The notes: generated from the sequence alone by a model not told the origin. A stretch of 40,575 bases of DNA from Streptomyces sp. SID4985 (GCF_009863025.1 NZ_WWIR01000230.1:1-40575), one strand, 5' to 3'. Positions 24,863 to 33,308 are shown, numbered from the stretch's first letter. Numbers and translations are program-made.

Positions 24863-25148
24863 AGTCTGCTCCCGGATCTGTAAGTTGGGCGGCCGCTGCG
24901 GCCGGGGGTGCGCCGGGGGGCTCCTGCGACGGGTGCGGGTCGTCGTAGACGAGGGTGTCCAGGCAGACGCCGTAGACGCCGCGCAGCGTCCACAGCGTCG
25001 GCAGGCTCGGCTGCTTGGTCCCGGCCGCGAGGCGGTGGAGCGTCGACCTGCTGATGCCGGTGCGCCGTGCCACGTCGGCGACACTCGCGTCACCGAACTC
25101 CCCCGCCTTGTCGAGGAGTCTGGTCATATGGAGACGGAGCATGGTCAA
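24777..25148 (-). CDS. Small XRE-type helix-turn-helix protein
   Basis: Starts are possible at TTG 25148 (purine-rich site GAGGGGG upstream) or ATG 25142, for about 121-123 residues. The HTH at residues 20-60 reads ASVADVARRTGISRSTLHRL, AAGTKQPSLPTLWTLRGVYG. The last 50 residues are Pro/Ala-rich and run across the start of the sigma gene in another frame. The overlap of 86 bases suggests the tail is not under strong constraint, or that the two genes are translationally linked. It may control the downstream sigma gene. It is divergent from the regulator at 25363. Confidence 0.65.
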   Translation of the reverse strand: MTMLRLHMTRLLDKAGEFGDASVADVARRTGISRSTLHRLAAGTKQPSLPTLWTLRGVYGVCLDTLVYDDPHPSQEPPGAPPAAAAAQLTDPGADFDHFPPDRPRPRLPHPQGAGAHHPRPAR

Positions 25149-25362
25149 ACGACCCCCTCAGGGACGTGCGCCGCGCGGCTGGCCCCCGCGCACGCAACGT
25201 ATGCAAGTTGCCCAACTCACGTGACGCAAGGGCATTCTGATTCGCACACAGATGCGAGATTGACCGTGTGGCCTGCGGAAATGTCGATCTAGGTCCTTGA
25301 CCTGCGAAAGTGCACGCATGCAACTCGCAGGGCCCCACGCGTCCGCGCGCTACCCTCCCGAC

Positions 25363-25950
25363 ATGCGGAGCACGGAGGATCTCCACGGAAGCCGGGGCGG
25401 GCGTCAGGCCCAGGCGCGGCGCGTCGGCGCGTACCTCACCGCGGTCGCGACGGCGGCCGGGTACGACGTACGCCGACGGCAGGGCGGGCGGGCGCAGTTG
25501 GCGGCCGTGACGGGGCTGAGCCTGACGACGATCAGCCGGACGCTGGACGGCAAGACCCTGCCGCTGCCCGCGCAGTTGGCGACCTGGGCGGCCGTACTCA
25601 ACCTGGATCACGGCCGGATGCTGATGGAGAGCGGCATCATCCCCGCGCAGCGCGGACCGCGTGACGCCGAGCGCGGGGAGCGGCAGGCGGCATCCCATGT
25701 GCGGGCATCTGCCGTCCAGGCGTCCCCCGTCGAGACCCATCACGCCCACGAGGGGCCCTGCATCGACCCGTTCTCCCCCGCCGTGTTCTCCGCGCTGGCG
25801 TCCCTCTCCCCCGACGAGGCGATGAACGCCTGGGGGATCACCGATCCGGTCCTGCGCAGGACGCTGACCGGGAGCATCGTGCAGGCGATCCAGTTGCAGC
25901 GGGAGCTGGACGTGGCGCTCGCCCGGGGGCTGTGGCACGAGGGCGAGTGA
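25363..25950 (+). CDS. XRE-like DNA-binding protein
   Basis: ATG 25363 gives 195 residues. An HTH of the XRE kind is at about 30-75 (GGRAQLAAVTGLSLTTISRT, LDGKTLPLPAQLATWAAVLN). The C-terminal part has an acidic helical end (ALASLSPDEAMNAWGITDPV, QAIQLQRELDVALARGLWHE) of a sort seen in small Streptomyces regulators. It is divergent from the HTH-sigma unit. Two related 11-mers lie in the shared spacer, so it may regulate both directions. A terminator follows directly. Confidence 0.75.
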   Translation: MRSTEDLHGSRGGRQAQARRVGAYLTAVATAAGYDVRRRQGGRAQLAAVTGLSLTTISRTLDGKTLPLPAQLATWAAVLNLDHGRMLMESGIIPAQRGPRDAERGERQAASHVRASAVQASPVETHHAHEGPCIDPFSPAVFSALASLSPDEAMNAWGITDPVLRRTLTGSIVQAIQLQRELDVALARGLWHEGE

Positions 25951-25958
25951 CACACGGA

Positions 25959-25992
25959 ACGGCCGGAACCCCGGGTGCGGGGTTCCGGCCGT
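25959..25992. terminator. Stem-loop terminator, 14-bp perfect stem
   Basis: The arms acggccggaacccc (25959-25972) and ggggttccggccgt (25979-25992) enclose gggtgc. It lies between the stop codons of two convergent genes (25950 and 26014) and should end both transcripts. Confidence 0.9.
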
Positions 25993-26013
25993 CGGTTGCG
26001 GCGCGGGGGCCTG

Positions 26014-27210
26014 TCAGAAGGCCGTCAGCGTGAGGGTGAAGCCCGACGGGGACGTGTCCTGGATGAAGGACGCGAAGTCGGCGACGTCGTCGAAGGCGAA
26101 GCCGTAGGCCTTGCCGTCCTTGGTGGCCTCGTGGATCGCCTTGGAGTAGTGGTTGGTCAGCTCGGCCTTGTAGAAGGCGGCGGCGTCGGTGCTGGGCTGC
26201 GCGGTGTCGGTGAGCAGCGTGGACCGGTTGAACCCGGCGCCGAGGACGGCGGCGACGGGACCGGTGGTGCCGTCGTTCGGGGCGGCGAGCTTGCCGTCGC
26301 AGAAGAGCACGTCACGGGTGGAGGGCTTGTCGAACGACACCGAGGCCGGTCCGTCGAAGGTGAACTTCTCGCCGCGCACCCGGCCGGTGAAGGTACCCGC
26401 GTTGGTGCTGATCTTCAGGTCCTTGCCGGTGAAGGTGCTCCACACCTCGTCGATGTACGGCGCGAAGTAGTCCTTGGCGAAGATGCCCGCGTCGAGACCG
26501 TGGCCGGGGGCGATGATGCGCTTGTCGTCCACGATCAGACCGGCGAAGTCCTCGATCTGCTTGACAGCGGCGAAGGCGGCGGCGCGGCCGCCGTCGCGGA
26601 TGGCGCCCGTGGTCTGGTCCTTCTCGCCGGTGAGGCGGATGTTCATCGGCACGCTGAACATGTCGACCATGGTGGTGTTGCAGAACATGCCGCTGGCGTT
26701 GTACGTGAACTCGGCGCAGTCGTGCAGGATCCCGAAGTTGGGGTCGGACTTGACCCAGCCGGCCGGGAACTGGAGCGCTGCGTTGCCGTTGCCGTCGGTC
26801 ACGGCCTTGAACTTGAGCTTCTCGCCGAGCGAGACGTAGATGCGGCCCGACATGAAGGGCAGGGACAGCTTGGTCTCGGTGCCCGAGAGCGAGATCGCGT
26901 AGTCGGTGAAGCCATCGGCGCCGTTGTCGGAGACGGCGATGGGGGCGAGGGTGCCCTCCGGGGTGAGGCGGACCTGCTTGCCGTCCTGGTTGCCGACGAC
27001 GTAGACGTGGATGTTGCCGTTGTCGAACGAGCCGGTGTTGTTGACGACGGTCACCGGGAGCGCGCCGGAGGCCGCCTTGGTCTTGTTGGCGGGCTGGTCC
27101 GCGAGTGCGAAGGGAGCGATGGCGGCCGCGGCCGGGATGGCGACGGCGGCGCCGCCGAGGCCGATCATCAGCTTGCGACGGGTCAGGTTGCGCTGGTGAC
27201 GAGGCGTCAT
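26014..27210 (-). CDS. Secreted GH64 endo-beta-1,3-glucanase
   Basis: ATG 27210 with AAGGAG upstream gives 398 residues. A Tat signal is clear: LTRRKLMIGLGG, then a hydrophobic stretch and the cleavage region ALADQP near residue 40. The catalytic domain begins LPVTVVNNTGSFDNGNIHVY, as in thaumatin-like GH64. The acid pair is Glu167 (HDCAEFTYN) and Asp183 (TTMVDMFSVPMN), 16 residues apart as in laminaripentaose-producing beta-1,3-glucanase. The protein runs from there to the end without a binding module. It acts outside the cell on laminarin or fungal glucan. It lies 119 bp downstream of the GH16 gene, likely in one transcript. Confidence 0.92.
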   Translation of the reverse strand: MTPRHQRNLTRRKLMIGLGGAAVAIPAAAAIAPFALADQPANKTKAASGALPVTVVNNTGSFDNGNIHVYVVGNQDGKQVRLTPEGTLAPIAVSDNGADGFTDYAISLSGTETKLSLPFMSGRIYVSLGEKLKFKAVTDGNGNAALQFPAGWVKSDPNFGILHDCAEFTYNASGMFCNTTMVDMFSVPMNIRLTGEKDQTTGAIRDGGRAAAFAAVKQIEDFAGLIVDDKRIIAPGHGLDAGIFAKDYFAPYIDEVWSTFTGKDLKISTNAGTFTGRVRGEKFTFDGPASVSFDKPSTRDVLFCDGKLAAPNDGTTGPVAAVLGAGFNRSTLLTDTAQPSTDAAAFYKAELTNHYSKAIHEATKDGKAYGFAFDDVADFASFIQDTSPSGFTLTLTAF

Positions 27211-27329
27211 GTGAGGGGCTCCTTGCGGTGAGGGGCCCGGCCCGGAGGCCGGGTTCCCGGTGGGGGAGGTGAAGTCGCTTCAGAAAGGCGGGGGTTGGAC
27301 CCCGAGCGCGCTGTTCGGGGTCGCTCGGT

Positions 27330-28607
27330 TCAGCCCACGGTCCACTTCTGGTTGGCGTTGCCGCCGCACGTCCAGATCTGCAGGCGGGTGCCGTCGGCCG
27401 ACGAACCGTCCTTGGCGTCCAGGCACTTGTCCGCGCCGACGTTGGTCAGGTCGCGGGCGGAGCTGTAACCCCATTGCTGGGCCTTGCTGCCGTTGCAGCG
27501 GTAGAGCTGGACGGCGGCGCCGTTGTCGGTCGAAGCGCCCTTCACGTCGAGGCACTTGCCGAGGGCGCGTACGGTGCCGTCGGTGCCCAGGGTCCACTTC
27601 TGGGCGTCGGCGCCGTTGCAGTTGTGCAGCTGGATCGGGGTCTCGTCGGCGTCGGAGGCGCCCGCGACGTCCACGCACATGCCGCCGATGCCCTTGATGG
27701 CGCCGGTGCGGGCGGTGCCGCTGCCGCCGGAGTCGGGCTGGTCGGAGGCGGAGACGTGGACGTAGTCGATGGTCATCGTCTGCGGGAAGGAGGTGCTGCC
27801 GTCGGGGCCGCCGGGCCAGTCACCGCCGACCGCGAGGTTGAGGATCATGAAGAACGGGTGGTCGTAGACCCACTTGTTGCCGTTCACGTCGGCCGGGGTG
27901 CGGGTCTCGTAGGCGTGGCCGTCGACGGACCAGGTGATGGAGTTGGGGCTCCAGTCGACCGCGTAGACGTGGAAGTCGTCGGCGAACGCCTTGCCGTCGG
28001 GCGAGTTGTAGGGGGCGCCGATGCCGCCCGCGCCGGAGTAGCCGGGGCCGTGGATGGTGCCGTGCACCGTGTTGGGCTCGTTGCCGACGTTCTCCATGAT
28101 GTCGATCTCACCGCTGTTGGGCCACCCGGCGCTGCCGAGGTTGTCGCCCAGCATCCAGAAGGCGGGCCACATGCCCTTGCCGCGCGGGATCTTGATGCGG
28201 GACTCGAAGTGGCCGTACTTCTGGGTGAAGGTCTGCGCGGTGTTGAGCCGGGCGGAGGTGAACTGGCAGGGGCCGTTCCAGCACTGCAGGCCCGAGTCGG
28301 TGTTCTTGCGGGCGGTGATGACGAGGTTGCCCTTGCCGTCGAGCGCCGCGTTGTCCGTGCTCTTCGTGTAGTACTGCAACTCGTGGTTGCCGTTGCCGTT
28401 GCCGCCCGTCTCCAGCGTCCACTTGGACGAGTCGGGCGCCTTGCCCGCGGCGCCGTCGAAGTCGTCGGACCAGGTCAGGGCGGGGGCTGCGTCGGCTCTG
28501 TGCGCGGCGGGACCGGTCGTGGTGTAGAGGACGGCCGAGGCGAGAGCGGCGGTGCTCAGACACACCAGCCCTGCGAACGACCATCGGCGTGCGCGATGAG
28601 CGGCCAT
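27330..28607 (-). CDS. Secreted GH16 beta-1,3-glucanase with ricin-type lectin domain
   Basis: ATG 28607 gives 425 residues, starting with a secretion signal (MAAHRARRWSFAGLVCLSTA, cleavage near residue 40). The GH16 jellyroll follows (LTWSDDFDGAAGKAPDSSKW, YGHFESRIKIPRGKGMWPAF). The ExDxxE catalytic motif GEIDIMEN has Glu167, Asp169 and Glu172. After a Ser/Gly linker at about 298 comes a three-repeat beta-trefoil (RICIN), each repeat ending in a QxW-type motif: AQKWTLG, AQQWGYS, NQKWTVG. The lectin should anchor the enzyme to insoluble glucan. With GH64 it would yield soluble oligosaccharides. A LacI-type box lies about 180 bp upstream. Confidence 0.95.
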   Translation of the reverse strand: MAAHRARRWSFAGLVCLSTAALASAVLYTTTGPAAHRADAAPALTWSDDFDGAAGKAPDSSKWTLETGGNGNGNHELQYYTKSTDNAALDGKGNLVITARKNTDSGLQCWNGPCQFTSARLNTAQTFTQKYGHFESRIKIPRGKGMWPAFWMLGDNLGSAGWPNSGEIDIMENVGNEPNTVHGTIHGPGYSGAGGIGAPYNSPDGKAFADDFHVYAVDWSPNSITWSVDGHAYETRTPADVNGNKWVYDHPFFMILNLAVGGDWPGGPDGSTSFPQTMTIDYVHVSASDQPDSGGSGTARTGAIKGIGGMCVDVAGASDADETPIQLHNCNGADAQKWTLGTDGTVRALGKCLDVKGASTDNGAAVQLYRCNGSKAQQWGYSSARDLTNVGADKCLDAKDGSSADGTRLQIWTCGGNANQKWTVG

Positions 28608-28788
28608 GGCGGGGACACACCTTGTCTGTGGGGGGAGTTGCGGGTGGGGACTGTTGGGGGAAGTTGGGGGGGAGTTGTTTGTTTGTCGGGGGTCAGGTGC
28701 GGGAAGCCTGTCCGGGCTGCCCTGAGGGGTGCTTGCGGCTTCGGGCGTCGTACCGGTGCACACCGGGCGCGTGGTCCAACGGGGACCC

Positions 28789-28800
28789 GAGAGCGCTCTC
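28789..28800. promoter_or_regulatory. LacI-family-type box upstream of GH16
   Basis: The perfect palindrome gagagcgctctc contains the AGCGCT centre typical of Streptomyces LacI-type sugar regulators such as CebR. It lies in the 28608-28992 intergenic region, upstream of the leftward GH16 gene. That region also contains caattgccc (28849-28857) and its inverse gggcaattg (28906-28914), and an AT-rich patch near 28933-28950 that could hold the promoter. No LacI gene is in the window. Confidence 0.5.
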
Positions 28801-28992
28801 TTGTGTGTGCGGGGGCGCCCGCCGGTGGGCCCTGACCATACGCACGTTCAATTGCCCCGGCCAACCGGAGCGCGGGGACCAAATCCCCTTGAGCTGCGGT
28901 TACCTGGGCAATTGCGTGCCGCGTCCAAGGATGTTTAAGGGCCGATTAACCCGCGCTTAAGAAGGACCGGACCAAGAGCTGCGGCGGTGCCG

Positions 28993-29448
28993 CTATGAAC
29001 TCACCGCCGTGACCGGGCGGTTCGGGAGCGGGCTGGAGTAGACGACGCTGGTGGTGACGGAGCCGAGGCCGGCGATGCGGCCGGTGGTCCGCTCCAGGTC
29101 GCGCATGGAGCGGGCGGCGACCTTCAGGACGAAGCAGTCCTCGCCGGTGACGTGGTGGGCCTCCAGGATCTCGGGGGTCGTGGCGAGCAGGTCCTCGAAG
29201 GGCTTGTAGTGGGAGGTCGGGTAGCGCAGTCGGACGAAGGCCAGGACGCCGAGCCCGAGGCGCTCCGGGTCGACGACGGCGGAGTAGCCACGGATCACGC
29301 CGGTCTCTTCGAGCCTGCGGACCCGCTCGGTGACGGCGCTGGCGGACATCGAGACGGCCCGCGCCAGCTCGGCGTAACTGGCCCGTCCGTCGCGCTGGAG
29401 GGCCGCGAGGATGCGGAGATCGGTGTCGTCGAGGGATTCAACGGTCAT
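28993..29448 (-). CDS. Lrp/AsnC-family transcriptional regulator
   Basis: The 151-residue protein starts at ATG 29448. The HTH (LDDTDLRILAALQRDGRASY, AELARAVSMSASAVTERVRR) is followed by the RAM ligand-binding domain (VLAFVRLRYPTSHYKPFEDL, HHVTGEDCFVLKVAARSMRD, SVVYSSPLPNRPV). Such proteins sense amino acids as octamers. It is divergent from the rhodanese gene at 29542, a common pairing. A perfect 13-bp palindrome sits 1 bp ahead of its start codon, suggesting autorepression. Confidence 0.95.
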   Translation of the reverse strand: MTVESLDDTDLRILAALQRDGRASYAELARAVSMSASAVTERVRRLEETGVIRGYSAVVDPERLGLGVLAFVRLRYPTSHYKPFEDLLATTPEILEAHHVTGEDCFVLKVAARSMRDLERTTGRIAGLGSVTTSVVYSSPLPNRPVTAVSS

Positions 29449-29449
29449 G

Positions 29450-29462
29450 GGCGATTATCGCC
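29450..29462. promoter_or_regulatory. Palindrome at the Lrp start
   Basis: The sequence ggcgattatcgcc is a perfect palindrome (GGCGAT-T-ATCGCC) next to the lrp start codon in a 93-bp divergent spacer. It fits an Lrp-type autoregulatory site. Confidence 0.55.
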
Positions 29463-29541
29463 ACGTGATTCCCGGGTAAGGGCCTGCCATGCCGTGGATC
29501 GTCGGTTCCGGCCTGGTGGGACGCTCCGTAGGGTCCTTCCC

Positions 29542-30027
29542 ATGACCGACATCATGACCGACATCGACACGAGCCCGGCTCTCCGGGTGCCGCCCGCGTC
29601 CGCCGCCGACGCCGCCGCCTTCTTCACCGCACGTCTGACCTTCCAGGCGGACGTCTCCGATGTGCACGCCTCGCTCGAATCCGGCGATCCGGGGTTCGTC
29701 CTGGTCGACTCGCGTGGCCTGGAGGGCTGGGAGCAGGGGCGGATTCCGGGTGCGGTGCATCTGCCCGGCGCCGAAATCCCTTCGCGCGCCGCCGAGTTGC
29801 TGGACCCCGCGGTGCCGGTCGTCACCTACTGCTGGGGGCCCGGTTGTGACGGTGCCACCCGCGCGGCGCTCGCTCTCGCCCAACTCGGCTACCGGGTCAA
29901 GGAGATGATCGGGGGCGTCGAGTACTGGATCCGCGAGGGGTTCCCGGTGGAGACGGCCGCCGGGGTCGAACGGCACCCGGTCGACCGGCTGACCGCGCCG
30001 GTCGGGTCCGTGACGTGCGGGTGTTGA
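29542..30027 (+). CDS. Rhodanese-like domain protein
   Basis: ATG 29542 gives 161 residues; the frame upstream overlaps the lrp promoter and is not protein-like. Residues 35-155 form the rhodanese fold: GFVLVDSRGLEGWEQGRIPG, AVHLPGAEIP, then the active-site loop VTYCWGPGCDGATRAAL with Cys97, and a second Cys102, and GGVEYWIREGFPVE. The C-x4-C loop differs from classical thiosulfate sulfurtransferases. It probably handles sulfane sulfur or acts as a thiol sensor. It ends CGC. Control by the divergent Lrp protein is likely. The short gap to the convergent SMI1 gene leaves little room for a terminator. Confidence 0.9.
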   Translation: MTDIMTDIDTSPALRVPPASAADAAAFFTARLTFQADVSDVHASLESGDPGFVLVDSRGLEGWEQGRIPGAVHLPGAEIPSRAAELLDPAVPVVTYCWGPGCDGATRAALALAQLGYRVKEMIGGVEYWIREGFPVETAAGVERHPVDRLTAPVGSVTCGC

Positions 30028-30053
30028 GCGGGCCGTACCGTCCGGCATGATCC

Positions 30054-31973
30054 CTACGGCCGGATCGGGGTCGTCCGGAAGGTCACATACCCCTCGCCGG
30101 GGCCCGGGGCGCGGTTCCAGGGGCGGGTACGGAAGCTGTGCAGACGGCCGTGTTCCAGAGCGAACCGGGGCAGGCGGACGCCGAGTCGGTCCCCGAGCGC
30201 CTCAAGGGTCCGGCGTTCGCCGAGGTGGTCCTCCGGGGACTCGCCATCGGCGAAGAGGCGGTCCGGGTCCAGGTCGTACGGCACGGGGCCGCGCTTGGTC
30301 CTCGTGGCGCCCCGGACCGTGAACGCGTACCGCTCCTCGCCGTCCTCCGCGACGGAGAGGTGGAAGACGCCGGAGGAGAGCCCACCGCCGCCGACCGCGC
30401 CCCACACCGTCACCGCCCGCCTGCCCCGGGACGCGACGATCCCCGGCGGGACGAGACGGCGTTCGTCGAGGTGTGCGCCGGGACTCGGCTCCAGGGCGAA
30501 GCTCCAGCCGGGCCCCGCCCGGCCGACGACGGTCGCCGCCCCGTCCGCCCACGGGGTGTCCGGCCGCGCGCCACGGGTCATGCGCCGCGCCTCCCACGGC
30601 GTCGCCGGATCGTTGAGGCCCGTGACGCCCTCCGCTCCGATCAAGGCGGGCAGCGCGTCGGGCTCCACGCCCTCCACGAGGACGAAACGGTACGAGGAGA
30701 GGAACCTGCCGGTGCCCTGGTCGGCCAGCCAGGCCAGGCCCGGCGGGTCGAGGTCGGCCGTGGGGGCCGGGGGTTCGTCCTTCTGTCCTGCCCGTTCTGC
30801 CCGTCCTGCCCGGGGTGTGGCCAGCAGTTCGCGGCCGCGTTCCCGGGTGAGCAGGGGACCGAGAAGCGGGTCGGCGCACAGGCCGACGGGGGCGAGGTGG
30901 TCGGGGCCGAGCGGGCGCCATTCGGGCAGGGCGGTGCGCAGGGTGTGCCAGGCGGCGTCCGTGTCGCCCCAGCGGGCCTGTTCGCGCGCCTGCTCCACGG
31001 CCTCGCCGAAGGGACCGTCGGCGACGTATCGAAAGGTGCCCTCGCTCAGCCGCCGCAGCAGATCCTGTGCCGTCTCCCGCGCTGTTCTGGTGGCGACCGG
31101 TATCCCCACCAGTGCGCTGCTCCGCTGCGTCCGCGCACTTTCGGCCAGGAGCACGGGCAGGAACTCCGGCGCGTACAGCTGGTCGGACGCGAGGCCGTCG
31201 AAGCTCACCAGGTAGGTCTCCCCGAGGAGCCGGCGGAGCTGGTCGTGCAGCCCCTTTGCCCGGGGGCGGCCGTACTCCGCCGCGTCCGCCAGCACGGCGG
31301 CCGCCTCCTCGTACCGTCCGCTCAGCGCGTCGAGACGGGCGGTATCGACGGACATGTCCAGCGCGCGCGTCGTCGGGTTGACGAACTCCCTTCCCTCGCG
31401 CAGCGATCGGGACTCCTCAAGGCGGTGGAACTCGCGGTACATCGCCTCCATGAACGCGCGGAACGACGCGTACCGTTCGGGCGGCGCCGCGTGCCACGGC
31501 GCCCAGGTGTACAGGGCCCACTCCCCCGCGTCGTCCGTGTCCCCGGGGTCGAGCAGGACGTAGACGGCGTCCGACTCCACCTGCAGCTCCAGCGCGCGGT
31601 GCCACATCCCGGCGAGCAGTTCCTCCTCGGGCGTGGGGTCGTCCTCCAGCTCGCCGGGGAAGTACTCGGACAGGCCGCTCGCGTCCTCGTGCGGCCGGGC
31701 CCGCTCCGTACCGGCGAGCAGCCAGACGAAGCCGCCCGCGTGCCGCCAGCCGTCGGTGACCGCGAGGAACGTCCGGTACGAGGGCGGCAGGCGGTGTCCG
31801 ATCCGCTCCTCCAGGGCGCGTATCCGCTCCTCGGAGGCGGGCGGGAACCCGAGCCAGCGCGCCCGCACGGCCTCCTGGTCGGCGCTCCCCGCGTCGGGGG
31901 CCTGCGCGTCCGCCCATTCCCCGCTCCAGCGCTCGAGGAAGGGCCGCCAGCCGTCCACCGTCTCCGTCGTCAT
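30054..31973 (-). CDS. SMI1/KNR4-domain protein, 639 residues
   Basis: ATG 31973 (MTTETVDGWRPFLERWSGEW) is chosen although no strong ribosome site precedes it. The SMI1/KNR4 fold covers about residues 40-190: FPPASEERIRALEERIGHRL, PPSYRTFLAVTDGWRHAGGF and YASFRAFMEAMYREFHRLEE. A helical, repeat-like middle part follows (LDALSGRYEEAAAVLADAAE). The last 230 residues form another domain, possibly DUF6461-like (YRFVLVEGVEPDALPALIGA, AGPGWSFALEPSPG). SMI1 proteins often neutralise toxins or scaffold other proteins. No toxin gene is adjacent, so a role in immunity is only a possibility. The size is large for the family. Confidence 0.75.
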   Translation of the reverse strand: MTTETVDGWRPFLERWSGEWADAQAPDAGSADQEAVRARWLGFPPASEERIRALEERIGHRLPPSYRTFLAVTDGWRHAGGFVWLLAGTERARPHEDASGLSEYFPGELEDDPTPEEELLAGMWHRALELQVESDAVYVLLDPGDTDDAGEWALYTWAPWHAAPPERYASFRAFMEAMYREFHRLEESRSLREGREFVNPTTRALDMSVDTARLDALSGRYEEAAAVLADAAEYGRPRAKGLHDQLRRLLGETYLVSFDGLASDQLYAPEFLPVLLAESARTQRSSALVGIPVATRTARETAQDLLRRLSEGTFRYVADGPFGEAVEQAREQARWGDTDAAWHTLRTALPEWRPLGPDHLAPVGLCADPLLGPLLTRERGRELLATPRAGRAERAGQKDEPPAPTADLDPPGLAWLADQGTGRFLSSYRFVLVEGVEPDALPALIGAEGVTGLNDPATPWEARRMTRGARPDTPWADGAATVVGRAGPGWSFALEPSPGAHLDERRLVPPGIVASRGRRAVTVWGAVGGGGLSSGVFHLSVAEDGEERYAFTVRGATRTKRGPVPYDLDPDRLFADGESPEDHLGERRTLEALGDRLGVRLPRFALEHGRLHSFRTRPWNRAPGPGEGYVTFRTTPIRP

Positions 31974-32070
31974 GAGGAGATCGTGACAGGGACCACTGAC
32001 AACGGGGGCGCGGGCGGGCCTGCTGGCTGGCTGGGGTGGCCCCCTCATCGGCTCCGCTCATCGGTGCCGC

Positions 32071-32421
32071 CTATCGGCTCTCCGCGCCCGCGATGGTCTC
32101 CCGCAGCATCCTGCGGGCCGCCGTCAGCTCCTCGGCTCGCCGGTCCAGCGTGCGCAGCTGGTCGCGCAGGGCGTCGAGGACGCCGGGGCAGGGTCGTACG
32201 GCGGCCGTGTCGGTGGTGCAGGGCAGCACCTGGCGGATAATGCGTGTCGGCAGCCCGGCGGCGAGGAGGGCGCGGATGCGGTGTACGTCGGCGACGGCCT
32301 CGGGGCCGTAGGAGCGGTAGCCGTTGGGCAGCCGGTCGGGGTGGAGGAGGCCCGCGCGCTCGTAGTGGCGCAGCAGGCGTTCGCTCGTGCCGGTGTGCTG
32401 GGACAACTCCCCGATCAGCAC
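32071..32421 (-). CDS. MerR-family transcriptional regulator
   Basis: The 116-residue protein starts MLIGELSQHTGTSERLLRHY at ATG 32421 and continues with the classic winged-helix (ERAGLLHPDRLPNGYRSYGP). A dimer helix and two cysteines (VLPCTTDTAAVRPCPG) follow; metal or redox sensing is possible. There is no large effector domain. It is divergent from the amidohydrolase at 32526 across 104 bp. A TTGACC element at 32438-32443 in that spacer could be the -35 of the amidohydrolase promoter, with the long spacer usual for MerR control. Confidence 0.92.
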   Translation of the reverse strand: MLIGELSQHTGTSERLLRHYERAGLLHPDRLPNGYRSYGPEAVADVHRIRALLAAGLPTRIIRQVLPCTTDTAAVRPCPGVLDALRDQLRTLDRRAEELTAARRMLRETIAGAESR

Positions 32422-32525
32422 GGGACGTTCCTCTCGTTTGACCTTCCAACGGTGTCAGGGGCCAACACTGGTCCGGCCGCCCAGTATTCCGGCGGCTCCC
32501 CGGCGGTCTCTCCAGGAAGGTGCCC

Positions 32526-33308
32526 ATGATTCTCGATGCCCACAGCCACGTACACGACCCGCTCGGCCCGCAGTTGTCCGCGCTGGACGACGCGGGGGTG
32601 GACCGCGCCGTCCTCTTCCTGACCCGGCCGCACCCGGAGCGGGCAACGGATACGGCCTCGCTCCGCCGGGAGATGAGCGTGCTGGAGGGTGCGCTGAGCG
32701 GTGGGGCGGGGGACGGATACGCCGAGGCGTGGCGGGAGTTCGACGCGGCGCTCGCCGCGCACCCCGACCGCTTCCTCGGCTTCGGAGCCGTCCGGCTCGA
32801 CCGTTCGCTCGACGAGACCATGGCCGCCGTGGAGCGGGACGTGGTCGGACGCGGCCTGTACGGCATCGGGGAGTTGACCCCTCCCCCGGACCGCGCGGAC
32901 CTCATCGAGCCCGTCCTCCAGGCTGCTTGCGGCCACGCCGGTCTGCCGGTGGTCGTCCACGGGTACGCGCCCACGACGGCGTCGGACGTACGCACTCTGG
33001 CCGCGCTGGCGGCCCGCTATCCCCAAGTTCCGTTGATCATAAGCCAGTTGGCCGGTGCGAACTGGCTGGACGCGATCGAGCTGGCCCGGGACACACCCAA
33101 CCTCCATCTCGAACTCTCCACCGCACAGATCGCCTTCGCCGTCCGACTGGCGATCCAGGAGCTCCCGACGCGCACGTTCTTCGGCTCGGACGCGCCGTAC
33201 GGCGATCCGGTGGTCGCCCGGACGATGGTGGAGCGGGTAACGCCGCGCGGGGAGGTGCGGGAGCGGGTACTCGGGGAAAACCTGGCCGAACTGCTGGGGT
33301 TGGGCTGA
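32526..33308 (+). CDS. Amidohydrolase-family (amidohydro_2) protein
   Basis: ATG 32526 follows AGGAAGG and gives 260 residues. The HxH motif is at His6/His8 (LDAHSHVHD). Further TIM-barrel metal or catalytic residues lie in LPVVVHGYAPTTASDVRTLA and FFGSDAPYGDPVVA. Short proteins of this type include decarboxylases and lactonases acting on aromatic or sugar acids. PQVPLIISQLAGANWLDAIE and LHLELSTAQIAFAVRLAIQE fit the group. The substrate is unknown. It is probably regulated by the divergent MerR protein and converges with the cold-shock-like gene at 33358. Confidence 0.88.
   Translation: MILDAHSHVHDPLGPQLSALDDAGVDRAVLFLTRPHPERATDTASLRREMSVLEGALSGGAGDGYAEAWREFDAALAAHPDRFLGFGAVRLDRSLDETMAAVERDVVGRGLYGIGELTPPPDRADLIEPVLQAACGHAGLPVVVHGYAPTTASDVRTLAALAARYPQVPLIISQLAGANWLDAIELARDTPNLHLELSTAQIAFAVRLAIQELPTRTFFGSDAPYGDPVVARTMVERVTPRGEVRERVLGENLAELLGLG

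Noticed and set aside
30138..32240. A 700-codon plus-strand frame opposite the SMI1/KNR4 gene
   Set aside because: Low-complexity translation with no ribosome site; the minus-strand protein has clear domain sequence.
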